DNA from: Tetranychus cinnabarinus
Lineage: Eukaryota; Arthropoda; Arachnida; Trombidiformes; Tetranychidae
Reading direction: 5' to 3'
NCBI GenBank assembly: GCA_022266195.1
Contig: WHVY01000004.1
Span: forward strand, 2,807,501 to 2,871,500
Length of the DNA stretch: 64,000 nucleotides
The notes below the pieces were generated by a model. The model did no database searches and was not told the origin of the DNA. It saw only the letters and a list, made by a program, of their open reading frames with translations. The stretch's first letter is position 1; each line of letters begins with the position of its first letter. The position numbers were made by a program, and so were the translations under genes. Of the stretch, positions 38,101 to 51,400 are shown piece after piece.

Positions 38101-41100
38101 AAAGTGTTTCCCTTTCAAAGATTTTCAATGAAAATGAAAAGCTGTAAAGTCAATCAATCGATTGGACAATAAAAATCAAAAATTGACGAGAAATTGAAAA
38201 ATAACAAAAAAAACATTTTCTCATTTGTATCTTTTCCCCTGAAAAAGTGCATAAAAAAAGCATTAATGACCAAAGACTGAAAACGCATTTCAACTCCCAG
38301 TTGAAGAAGCAAAACAAAACATGGAGTTCAATGAAACAATAACAAATGTCTAATAGCATTAACATTTAAATGAAATAATCTGAAGACCAAAAAAAAATGA
38401 TTACCTGCTAATGAAGGGAAGGCAAAGAGAAAACAAAAATTGAATAAAAGATAAGTTTACCTTGAGCTCTTAATGATCTTGAAAAAGTTTACACTGGCAA
38501 TTATCATTCTCATCACTATCATCATTATCTTGCTAATCATCCTGAAAGCCTGAGGGCCTACAAGTGCTACACTCTTCATCATCATCATCATCATCCACAT
38601 CATCATTGGATCGACAACACACATTGGAGTGATTCATGCTTTTTGTGTGTCTTTTCCTTCGAGTGTTGCTGATCGTGTGTAACAGGGACACAAAGAGACA
38701 AAAATAATGCAGATCAATGAACCATTTTGGGTTGAGAGAGAGAGAGGCTGACAGGGAGGCACAAAGAGTGTTAAAAATAATATCAAAAGGTAAGGGTAAA
38801 GAGGGAGGAATAAACTCCCAGTCTAGAGATGAAAATAAATATCCAAACAATGATTCATGCCTCTCCAGTTACTATGGTTATTGTATTGCTCCTTTTTGTG
38901 TCTCTGTCTCATATGCTGTTGCCTTTTCTGACTCAAGACTTTCAACTGATGACTGACAAACTAATCGATATAAGACGAGTCATGCAAGCACACAACACAG
39001 ATATGATATTACGCTTAACCATTTTTTTTCACTCTCACAGCAAATGCTCTTTGTCTCTTTTATTATCATTATTATTATCATTTTTAATACTTTTGCTATT
39101 AAGTAAGTTGACATTTCTTTTTTCACCATCCTCTCTCTCTCTCTTCCTCTGTGACCTGAATTTGATGATAAAAAAACATCATTTAAAAAAAGAACCAGAT
39201 AATGATGAATGTTTTCTAAGGTTTCCAACATTTTCCTTTCAACTTTCACCTCTTCCTTTTCCTCAACTGTTGAATTTGCATCCTTTTTCATGCTCATTAT
39301 CTGAAAATTCATTTCAATATCTTTTCAATCTTTTCCAATCGATTCTGTTTACTCTTTTCTGCGAAAATTTCGATCACTTCAACAATTGATTTCATTTTTC
39401 TCTCAGCTTTTCATTTTCCCATTAAATTGGAATCATCTTTTGCCTAAAGGATGAAAGATGAAGATGAAAGTTTGTCACCATTTTTAAAATGCCAATAAGA
39501 TGGGCGAAGATGAAAAAACTTCCTTCCTTGTGTTGTTGTGGAACGCGTGTTTTATGATGGGCGATGCTTTGTTAACCCACAATCATAATCGTTTAATTGG
39601 ACGATAATTGCAGTTGAATGATGGATTGTTGTGATAATGATCGAGAGATGATGAGAAGGGAAAGTTTGCTCAATTGACACAACAATTTAAGCGAATGCTT
39701 TGAGCAAGGAATAAGAATGGGCAAGAAAATGATTCTTATCTGCATTTTTCGCCTTTTCAACTACTTGTGTATTCATCTCATCGTTTATCATTCATCCTTT
39801 ATTCTCATCCTTTTATCATTAAACTCATCATCATGCTTTCATCTAATTGATCAGCTTCCAACCAATTGTACAAACAATGAAAAGTAATCGCAAGATGATT
39901 CAAGATCCAAACAATTGTTATCGCAATTCAATTAGTTGAATAATTGCTGTTGAAACAACAAAATGATTGAGATCAAAGTCAACCTTTTGCTGATGAAAAT
40001 AGTTGACAACGAAAAATGGCTTCTCATGTTTGTCTTGAAATTCAATTTTTACACTTTAACTTGGAAAAGTTCAATTTCGAAATTCATTTTTTTCTGTCCT
40101 TTTCACTTTTCCAAGTTTACATTTTCAACTTGGAATCATGAGTTGCTGAGTTAATCAAGGTTGAAAGGTTATCAGTATACTGACACTTGCAAATAATAGT
40201 GAATAAATGTTTGAAATGAATTTGCTTCTCAAGTTGGAAACAGAAAAAAAACATATTTTTGTTCATATTCAGTTGCTCATCATGGATCATTAGTCTTTTA
40301 GTTTATTCTGAGCTATTCAAGATTCCACTTTTTTGTGACTTTTTTTTCTTTTTCCTTATCTCATGACATTTAGAGTTATTGGGTGAAAATGGTAGACTGA
40401 ACCAGAAGCCTTGGAGCTTCCAATGATTCAGGACTTGTAACTTATCAATTAGATTTCAAGTAAATGAATCTAACTGTTGACTAAATGGTTAACAATAATT
40501 ATCATAATGGGAGCGATAAATTGTGAAAATGATGAGAGTTAAAGATGATAATGACTTTTAATGTTAATGGAAAAGATTAAAAAGGTTTCGAAGAAAAGAA
40601 GAAAAGAAGATGAAAAGATATTCAGACAGCATAATGAGTTTTTGTTCATGGCAAGGTTAATGATGTTAATGGTGTGCTTATGAAGATGATGAAGATAAAG
40701 TGATAAAATGTTTTCACTCATTAACATGATGCTCGAGTCCAACTCGTAGACAAATTGTTCATCATTGGTTAACTTTATTGTCTCAAGATGTTTGAATTTC
40801 AAAGAAGGTTTCATTTCACTTTGGAAACAGAAAAGTTTTAGAATTTCAGATTTCAGATTTTCTCTCAATGTTTTTCTTTTCCATGAAAACAAAATGTTTA
40901 TGAAACTCAATTGATTCTGATTTTCAGCACTTTTCTTTCGTTCCATTAATTGTTTGATTAGTCTTTGTTACTTTATGAGAAGTTGAAGAATTTTCCTTTT
41001 TCATCTTTTCCATTGTTATTGGTAATATAAATGGTTTGCCAATCCATGAGAGAAAAGAAAATGAGATGAAAAGAATGAGTCAGAAATGGTTCAGAAGATG

Positions 41101-44100
41101 ATGAAGATGAGGGCCAAATGAATCATGAAAAGAAGGAAAGAATGAAAGAGATTGCAAAAGATTATGTAAAGATTTTTGATTAGAGTTCACTGAGGTTTTA
41201 TTCAATGTGAACCGAATAATGAAAGGAAATAATCTTTTACCATTGATTTATTAAATAAAATATGATTTCAGGTGAAAGAGAATCATGAAAATGATGAGAA
41301 GAGTTGTGATGAAAATTAAGTAAACTGATACAGAAAATTATGAAAGGTTTCATTTGTATGCTTGAGCAGCAATGGTTTAAAAAGAAAACTTGAAAAAGAA
41401 ACTTTTTCTTCTTCTAAAACAAGTTCTGGGAGTTTTCACTCCCAGTGTTATCTCGAGTTTTGTGCTTCTTCTACTTTTGGTTTTACAGTTGAAACAATCT
41501 GAAGTTTCATTTCTTAATTCAAATTGTCATTAACTAGTGATCATTGAGAGAATGAGAATTTCCACGAATTTTCACTCAACTTTTTCCATTCGATTCATTT
41601 CTTTGTTCAGACATTTGCATGGAATTTTGGCAATAAAAAGAATTTTCTGCTTTTATTGAAATATTTGTATCTTTCATTTCCTGTATTTACATGGAAAAAA
41701 ACAAGAGAATTTCTCAAGAAGATAATTTCCATTCTATTGTTTCAATAGGAACATTTGTCTGGAAGCATTTTTCACCATTCATTCCCCTGAAATGTTATAT
41801 TCTTTGTTAAACTTTATTCTTGTTCATTTTTATTCAGTTTAAAAATATTTACAATAAAGAAGCTGAAATGAGAGAAAAGGGTTAAAAAGAAAATTTTATT
41901 TAATTCCATTGTTTTCTCGGGAATTCATTTTTTCTACTCTTCACTAGAATAATAATCATGGTGCACAAGTTGAATGAACAGTTAGAGGTTAATGTTCTGA
42001 AGGAATAAAGAAATTGTATTATAACCATTATTATTCAATGTAAATTAATAGCATTTATCAGAACATTTTCCTCCTGTCAACAATATTTATCTTACAATTC
42101 CAATTGTTTTCAGTATCATATTATCACAAGTGGAAACATAAAAATGTTTTTGCTACATTATCAACTTGAAAACTAAATTGCATCTCAACATTTTTACCTT
42201 CCAATCCTGAGCATATTTCAGTCCAACAATGCAAATAAATCACTTGATCTGTCGCAAGTTGTTACTAAAAAGGTCATTTCATATAAAAATTTCAGTCGAG
42301 TTCTAAGTCGAAATTTGAAAAGTTCATCCGCAAAATAAGTCAATAGTTGTCCTGGCCGATGATATAGTCTCTTTGGACAGTCTGCATAAGCTTATTGGTT
42401 CGATCGGGTGAAGATACGCCTCACCAAATGACACTGCATGCTATGATTCCTGGTCCACCAACTGCTTCCCATTTTCCCCTTCACTAAAGATACACTAAAG
42501 AGCGTGCATATCGTACTTCATATCGGTAGTCTTGAGGGTTGACATCAACCGGTCCCAATCTCATCTTCAATGTCATGTTCCCATCTGAGGCTTGAGCAAC
42601 TGGAGTGAGGGTCCGGACCCTTCCTCTGTAGACTCAAGACTCTCGGGTTAAAATTTAGTTTGTTACTGGCCTGGCTTTTTGGCAGTACATTGCATTTCAG
42701 TTTGTCAATGTCCATGTAATGGATTAAATCTTTTACCAGACTTTGAGATAAACCTTTTGTTTTCAACATCATCCTCAGAAAACTATGAATACATGATAAT
42801 AGCTTATTAAGATTTGATTCAGAAGTAGGAAAGCTTGAGACAATTTACAAACATGAAAATAGTGATTTAGAGATGCGGTTTTCAGACAATTAAACACTAA
42901 GGTCTGAATGTAATACAAATAGTCTCAGAATATTTCCTCCATGAAAATTTCAATTCTTCCCTATAACTGCGAGAACGATTCGGCCAATCTCTCAATAAGA
43001 CTGGCGAAAGCATACCATTAGCCATATTGACCCCTTCAAAAAGCTCAATTTTTCTCACATTTGTTTTGTTCTCGCCATAGAAATAGTAAAATGGATGAAA
43101 AATCCTTCACAACTGGTCCAATGTCCAAAATCCCTTACTTGCCAAAACTTGTGACCTTTGAGTGCAACGGTCTATTGAAGCTAATTCAATGAGATTTACA
43201 AGCGTGAATAGAAATGTGATTTTTTCCCTATTTTTGAATTAAGCTTTTAATTTGAAAACTTTCTCAGCCATTCAACAAAGTACATCATCACTTGTTCAAG
43301 TTGTCATGAGACTCATTTGATTACCATGTTGTTCAATTTTGTGTCACTCTTACCAGTCTTAATCCACTAGTTTAACCGCATCTTCAAATATACGAGAAGA
43401 AGAGATTAGAAATTGTTTCTTCTCTTTTTTTCTCTATTTTTCCTTGCATCCTTGCATCCTCCACTTTACCCAAACTGTAACCACTTGGGAATCCGTTTCC
43501 ATGTCTAAGCCTCATTTCTCATCATCATCATCTTCCTCTTCATCTCACAAGTTTACTGAACACTGTTTGCAAACTAAAACAAGCCAGTTACTTTCATTTC
43601 CTCATCTCATCATCTTCATTTACCCTTTCCTTTCCCTTCTCCATTCCTCATCTAATATTCTTATTGATATTTTCTTATTCAATATTTTATATTCCCACTT
43701 CATATCAATGTCTCAATCTCTTTCAAATGATATTTATCATAATATTATTTCATTCTTGTGCTTTTTTTTATCTTCACCTTTTCTCTTTTCTCCAAATTCA
43801 TATTATTATCATAATGAATACATGAAACTGCAGGACAAAAAAAGTTTCATCTCAATTTTTCTTCATCTCAACTTGATTCAGAAAATAAGAAGAAAACCTG
43901 TCAATTCTCAAGAGAATCTCAACTTTTTCCATGTTCAAGAACAATCCCAGGAAAAAGAGGTTACACAGAGAAGATGGCAAAACAATTAAAGCTGCAATCA
44001 AAATGAACAAAATGAATGGAATGGGAAAACAAAAAAAAACTTTCACCGTTTTGTCAAACTCGGCAGTTACAGCATTTGAAGAATGAAAGAAATGAAAAAA

Positions 44101-45483
44101 AGATTGAAATTTATATTGACTTTTCATCATGACTAGTGAATAATATTTCACCAGTTTTACATGAAATTCATGAAAAGATATCCATTGAATTCCAATGAGA
44201 TCATGTCCAGGGTCAGATTATTCAATAGTTGCAGGTTGATCCATTAGCACTTTTTTTGTATCATTTTTCTTTCCACCAAACAAACTGTTTACAGAATAAT
44301 GATGACAATATTTTTTCTCCAATTTAGATATTCGACTTTGAATATTCGATTTTTCATATTCGAGTTACTTTGTACAAAAACGAGTGGAAAAGTTTATCAG
44401 AATATGTGGAAAAAAAGAGAAAAGAACAAAATTCGCCAATCTTTTTACACTTTTATCTTTTCATATCAACATTTTTCACTCCCAGTTGCATCATTATCAA
44501 CATGCATTATCGACTTTTCATCATGAAATGCTGCTATAGTTTTGCATTTGGTTAAGCTTTTGCGTGAATAAAATTGAATGAATTTAATTCATATTTTTCT
44601 GCTTCTTTTCCATTGTTTCTTCTGAATTAATGAGAAATGAAATATTGAATCATTCAACTGAATAAGATCACTTTTAAACTTGAATAATTGTGTCAGCTAA
44701 TTAAATTATGAAGATGCACTTTGATTAGTTGAGCTTAAATAAAGTTTTCACTTTTTTTACCTCAACTGAATAAAACTGGAAGAAAACTGTTTTTCACTTT
44801 AAAAATGAAATGTTTATCGATTGAAAGTTCAACGACTTTTATCAATAACATCAATGTTATCAATATTATTGGATAATATTGTTTTTCAAGCAAATAAATT
44901 GCTTTATTGTTGTCGTAAATGATAAAGTTAATGACAAAGATGATAAAAAGAAGCTTATTTTTGCGAGTCTTTTTTTGAACTAAACTCTTCAGAGTGAAAT
45001 TGCTTTAAGTTATTTTATTATTTTGCTTATCAAATGACGAGTTTTGTTATGACGTTGGGCGAGTTCGAGTTTACAAAGGCAATTTGATTGAAAGACCATC
45101 AAATTGGCAGGAAAATTGGAAAATTATTTTCAGCCAAAAGTTCATCTTGATTGACCTGCATTTTGACTCTTGAATCAACTTGAATAATCCTGCAACCAAA
45201 TAGAGTATCAATTTGTTGTTTCATGTTTTCTGTCTTTCTTTGTTTGTTCATTTTGCTGGAACATTGTTGGTAATAATGGGATGATAATGATGATGAAAAA
45301 GAATCCATTAACTGGAATGATTTTGGTGTAAAAAAGTGATGAAAAGAAGAGCAAGTTTGAAGATAAACAAAGGAAAAGTGAGAATTGATTGGTTGCTGGG
45401 AATGATAGTAAAAAGTGAGACAAGACGAAGATGAAGTTTCTTTAGTTTCCATCTGAAATGTGATAATTTTATCCTCCTTTTGT
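35135..45483. other. long non-coding region upstream of the M28 gene
   Basis: Nothing here could be supported as a gene. Five copies of ACTCCCAGT occur (37970, 38293, 38814, 41438, 44478), one as part of a hairpin at 41426-41445. There is also a GC-richer island at about 42.29-42.78 kb with a tRNA-like head. Long open frames on the plus strand (38829-39389, 43501-43989) are pyrimidine-rich and read as low-complexity Leu/Ser/Phe protein, which favours chance. Confidence 0.5.
42353..42780 (+). mobile_element. possible tRNA-derived SINE or transposon relic in a GC-richer island
   Basis: TGGCCGATGATAT at 42353-42365 resembles a pol III A box, and GGTTCGATCGGG at 42397-42408 closely resembles a B box, 44 bp apart. 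About 370 bp of sequence clearly richer in G+C than the flanks follows. A 75-codon minus-strand frame runs through the distal part without recognisable similarity. A transposable element relic is the simplest reading; borders are approximate. Confidence 0.4.
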
Positions 45484-48400
45484 TTACGCTAAATCAAAGG
45501 CTCCAGGATAATGTACCTTGGTGTATCTGTATGAGTTTGGAAATATTGGGTGAAATGATTTCAATTGAACAGCTCCTGGTTCTTCACGAGGATAAGAATT
45601 GGGCAAAACGCCTAAACGCTGAGCATCTGTATATTCACTGGTACCAATGCGAAATACTCTGCCAGAAAAAAAGCAAAGAATGAAAATCGTTAGTACAAAT
45701 ATTTTCAATAAAAGTAATAAAATTGCTTGACAGTTGAAAGAATTGGGAAAAAATTTGGATTCTTGCGAATCGAAAGTTTTCACGAATTTATTGAAAATAA
45801 AAACTCTTGGAGAGCTTTTCTTTCTAGAGTCAATCAAGAACTTAGATTATTTATAATAGTAGAAGAGGGATATTTTCATGCAACAAATGAAAAACATTAA
45901 GACTTGTATTTCAATTTTCTTGAAAAAAGATTAAATAATTCAATGATATTGCAAATAAGCTTCAAACAAGCGGACTCTACTAACAGTTCACCTTTTAGTG
46001 GCGTTTAGTTTTGTTTCGTTAAAAGCAGAATCAAGTCCATAAAAATTTCCATTTGAAAATCCTATTGATTATCAACATATATCGATGTTTAGAATTATTG
46101 AATAAGGTGCGAATTGAAGGACAAATTTTGATTAATTATTGAAGAGTAAATCGAAACGATTGACTAAAATTTACTATATTAATTAATCATGTGAAAAGAC
46201 CAATATTTAAATGAATATTATTAATATTGATGATTGTTTTGCAAACGGCGAGGTTTCACATTGAAAAGGATCGACCACGCTTTAGGCTAGGTTATGTTAG
46301 GTTAGGATGAGCCACATAAGAACCTCTTAAGGCACTTGCAATCCCTATGACTGGGTCTCGACCCAATCGAGTATTATTTCAAGTCAAGCTGGCAATACCA
46401 CTTGGCCATGATTATTTTAGCAATCATTTGATATTATTATGTTTATGATGAAAGATAATTATTGTTTTGCAAGTGATCATTATTGATATTTGTGTTGTGT
46501 TTATTGTATAAAAGCAAATTAGTGGTTATATCAAAGCTATATTTTGATGGATAAAAGGTTATAATTTAATTTTTATTGATAACTGTAACTGGAGAGTGCC
46601 ATTGCTTATGGCAATCTTATTGCTTTCCAGTCTCGAGCTTTGAATTTTTCATGAAACTTTTTTCTCCCCACTTATTTGACATGATAAAATGCGCCTGAAA
46701 TTTGTTGCCTTCATTTTCAACTTTCATGGTGAAACTGTATCATGGTTGGATCATTATTCATCTCTCTCATTTGAAACAATGAAATGTAATTCAAAATTTT
46801 CTCTTCACTTGTAAAATGCTTAAAAATATAATAAAATGATTCCCATCAAGATCCGACCCAAAAATAATGACTTTTTCACTCTCTCAATCTTGTCTACATC
46901 ATCTTATTCAACTCTCCTTACTCAGCATCAAAATCACATTTTAACCTTTTATTTTCCTTCTCTCAGCCATGGAAGTAAAGAAGAAGAAGAAGAAAAAAAT
47001 ATTCTCTCAGCCTTTTCTTTCTCTTTATTACACTGACAAGCTCATTCCATGCTGTTGCTACTGAATTTTCCTTTCGAAACTTGATTTCTTTTTTATGATG
47101 TTGCACCATGAAAAAACACTGAAAAAACAGGGGAAAAAGGGACAACTCGAGGAGTAAAGAAACACACAAATGATCGATAAACTGACTCATGATGATACTG
47201 TGTTTGGGTATCAAAAGGATGAGTTGAAGAGAATCATGTTGATGGATAAAAGGACTGAGCAAGACACTTGGAATTTCCCTTTGACTTCCCCTGGTTATCA
47301 ATCCCAGTTATCATTCCCTGTCTGTTAAACTGTCTGGATGTTAACCCTTAACGCACCTAATCAACCATCAGTTCAATCACAAGTTTCTTTGTTTTTCTCA
47401 AAATTAACTTTTCTTTTCTATTTTCCTTTTTCTCAACCCTTTTCTTTCTCACCAACTATAATCATTCTTCTTCATCCCAACTCATTAATAAAAACTTTGT
47501 GTTCCATTTCATCCTTTCTTCATCTTCTTACAATTTTCCTGCCAATTCTTTACTCTCATTCATTTCCATCCAACATTTTATCAACCTCATGAACTTTATG
47601 GATAACACAGAATACAGAATTTATCTTTTCTTTTCATCATTATCTGAAAACCTTTCTTCCATCCCTGATCTGGAAGAATAAATAGAGAAGAAAATGAACA
47701 AAAACTGAAACCAATAAACAATTCCAAGCACAAGAAGAAGAAAAAATGAGTCAAAAAACGTGAAAAGCAATGGTCAACATTACAATCAACATTTCATTTG
47801 CCATTAACTTTTCATCTTTTCATTACTTGGACCCTTTCCAATTCACTGTTCATGAGTTCATCAGAAATCAGGTAAATAGTGAAGTAAAGCAAAACATTTG
47901 CAAAATGTTGAACAAAAAAAAAAGACTGAAAAGATGAAAAAGCAACAAAAATTGTCTTCACTTGTGAGAGAAAAGGCGGCAATTTCGAAGACAATTTTGA
48001 TTTGATAAAAGTTATTGACAAAGAGAATCGTCTTTTCCATTGAATCGATTTCATGATTTCAAGATGGTTATTGGAATGGACATGAAAATAAATGAAAAGT
48101 TGATGGAAACAATTGATAACTTTTGATGTCTTTTTGCTGTTGTTGTTTGCTTAGAAAATAACATTTTTAATGTTCAATCGAGTTTCATTTTGAAAGTTGT
48201 CCTTCCTCTTATCCATGATCAAGTTAATCGTAAGTAATCTTGGATGAGTCCAATTGATTCACTCCCAAAGGTGACCAGAACAAGTGAATCAAGTAGCAAG
48301 GCGTAACAGCATGAGGTTTCAAGCAACAGCAAAGAGTCGACTAAACATGAGGCAAAATTAAATGTCAATTGTATCATTTATTTACTCTTTCCTGTTCAAT

Positions 48401-51400
48401 TTGATTTCAAGTTGAATCAATAAACTGGTGAAAAAAGTAAAAGTTGAATGGCGATGAAAAGATGAGCAAAAATGGTTAAAGGCAAGAAACGGATTGTCAA
48501 ACATTGAACAAGAGAAACCTCAACATTTCTAATCAAATGTTTGTTATTTTTATGCTAATGTTTTCCCATTCCTGATTGCAAGCTCATTTACCGCTCATTC
48601 AGCTTTAATCTGACGGTGAAAATCATGATAAGAATGATAACCATTTCAATCGTAACATTTGATCTTTAGATACTTTTCATTTTTGTGATTCCCTGTTGAA
48701 CATTTGTCAGTCTCATAAAAGCGATTCTCGCCATTTCCAAGACATTTTATCATTTTGATTACAGATTAAGATCAGATAATCAAGGCTATCAATCAAGTTT
48801 CAGCGTTAGTTAAAGCTCTATTCATTTTGATCAGTTTGACCACATTCACCATTCTCAGAGGAAATAAATTTCGAACCAACTTCTTTTCATTTTTTTCTGG
48901 TTAAATTTATTCTCATTTTGGGTTGTAAACTCATTTTTTGCTCTGCTTTGGAAATGATTATATTAATGATTTTAAGGTTTGATTTTTTATTCCTTTTTTT
49001 GGTTCAACATGGAAAGTTCATTGTCTTTTGATTGATTGGCATCCAATCGATAGTAAATGTTTGCTGAAACTATTAATAGATAATTAAATGAGAATCAATG
49101 ATTTGCTTTTAAAACGAATCATTTGCTTTTCCTTTTTTTGTCTTCTTCCCAAAGACTTTTGTCTAGACTTGGTTTTGAATTGTAAGTGAATTGTGAGTGA
49201 ATTGTTCAATTGGATAAAATATTGAATCAATATTTTGAGAAAAATGTACTTCTAAAGACTTTGAGTATTGACAAGGAATGATTATTGTAATGTTATCATG
49301 GAAATGGTTGAGAGACAAAATTGGTAAATTGAACTCTCAGTTCATTGTGAAAATCAAAGGTTTCTCCTTTTCTCTTCGATAATGTCAACTTGAATGAGTG
49401 AAATTGCATTATCATGAGATTTGATTATTGGTTAAAAAAAATGTAGCTTTTGGGTCAAGAATAGGCTGAGTCAGTCGATGAATTATTTAACTTTAATATC
49501 GATTGATATCATGGTAATGATTATGGTTAAGAGCATGGATTGACCCAGCTTCTGGTGAGCCAAAGGAAAAGATAAAATGAAGACGAAGAGGAAGAAGATG
49601 AGGAAGATGAAGATGAAGAGGACTGGATGAAGGAAGGAAAAATTGAACCTAAAATGGATTCTTACTTAAGCTTTCAATACAGTTGATGGTCTGTTGGTTT
49701 TATATTAGCCAATGAAGTTACAAGAATAAGATAACTTTGAGAATATTTTATTTCTTCTTCTTCTTTATTCAGCATTGAAGGTGAAACCTTTTTCTCCCTT
49801 TTCCGATTCCGATAACTTTTCTTTTTGTCAATTCATTAAGAATCTCATGATGAATGAAGTGAAACAAGCTTAAGATTAGTTTGATCACTTTATTTTCATT
49901 TCTTGCTCTGCATTACCTTTTTTCCCCATTTTCATGACTTTTCCATTGGCTTTTTATTCGAGGCCCTTCTTTTGGCCTCTTTCAAATCAAATGATATTTG
50001 TTTCAAGTTGAACCTAAAAGTGAACGGAAGTTTGTGCTAATTTATTTCCGGATATTTAAGGTGAATTAATGATGGAAATGTTTAATCTGATAAAAAGCTA
50101 AGTGAATTAACATTAATATCATCTTGGACACTTTTCTGCTTCTTCTTTAAGCCTCATTATAAGAATGCTTTTTATTTTAATGCTTCTTAATGTCACTTCA
50201 ATTTAACTGTTTTATTGTTCAATAAGTCATTTTAGCCTTTTCTTGTATAATTTTATCACTTTTCATGGAATTAGAAATTAAATGAAAGATAATTTCATGA
50301 AAAAATCTTAAAATTTAAACGATTTTGAATCAACCGCGTCTTATGTAAGCTTAGGTTAAAACCTTTTGTTTCCCCTTTTTTAATCACATGTTTCCCTCTC
50401 ATTTTTGGGTTAAGGCGAGAAACCAGATTTTATTTTAGCTATTAAAAAATCTAAATATTTTATTGATTCTTTATTTAATATTAATCTAGTTTTTAATTTT
50501 ATTGATTTGTGTATTTCTAATTAATCTTCGACACTTTGATTTTCGCTGGTCTCAACTCTGGTTCAAACGGTTATGTGCCAAGTAAGTTATGATAATTCCT
50601 TGACCTTTGCTTGTCTTTGCTTTTAGTGCGATTGCCAAGATTGACAATTTACTGATCATTTGGTGGTCAATGAAGCTTACAAAAGTTGATTTGACAATAT
50701 GACTGATCTGGATATTAAAGCAGCTTCTGGTGGTAAAGTTACAATTTTAATGTGACTTGTTTCTATCGTTTAACTCATGCATTGCATATAATATGAGGTT
50801 AGTTATCAAAAATAGTAATTGATAATTTATTATTCTGATCTTTGATTTTATTATTGTTTTCTGTTATCAAATAAAAAAGATTGCTTCTCTTTTGGTTCAT
50901 AAGGTTATCAACAATATGAACAATTTCAATGGAATGAGAAAAGAAAAAGAAAACTGTTTTTGTTTTGTTCTTTCTCATCATTACATTATAAATCATTGTG
51001 AATGTTTTGAATCACAAGAATAACAATTTAAATGATATATTGTACAACTTTGGTCTTAACTGTTGTTTTGATCAAGAGTCAAGTATTAATATTGTTTGGA
51101 AAGGGAAAACAAATTGTAGAGAATCAAATGTCTATGCTTTTTAGCTGGTTCATGAGTTATTCATAAATGTGTCTATCATTTAGATTATATTGAAATTATT
51201 GGCATTTCTCATTGCCATTAAAGCCATAAAGTTTACTCAGTTTACTCTTTAGTTAAGGTAACTCTGTAATAATCAAATTAATCAACTGATAAACTGATTT
51301 ACCAAGAAAGAAATTGAAACCGTTTCAATGATAGCTTCAAAATAAAGTTAGAAATAAAAAATGGTGCTTCATTTTTCAAACTGTGAGTTGCTGCTCAAAT

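Noticed and set aside
38829..39389. 186-codon plus-strand frame rich in Leu, Ser and Phe
   Set aside because: It is pyrimidine-rich DNA with few possible stops, has no recognisable domain, and runs through CT microsatellites. Kept only as a remark.
42353..42425. Functional tRNA gene
   Set aside because: A and B boxes are present, but acceptor and anticodon stems do not pair convincingly. The same applies to the copies at 7441 and 46408, so SINE relics are preferred.
43501..43989. plus-strand frame starting MSKPHFSSS
   Set aside because: Same pyrimidine bias and a serine run from TCA/TCT repeats. No homologous motif or splice context.
45099..45452. 117-codon minus-strand frame following an acceptor-like TTTCAG
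   Set aside because: It lies just 3' of the secreted-protein exon 2, whose own frame ends in a stop aligned with the paralogue's end. The product is low complexity, so this is probably 3' untranslated.
49577..49680. Glu/Asp-rich plus-strand frame from a GAA/GAT tract
   Set aside because: A stop lies two codons upstream and no acceptor intervenes. It is a simple repeat effect.
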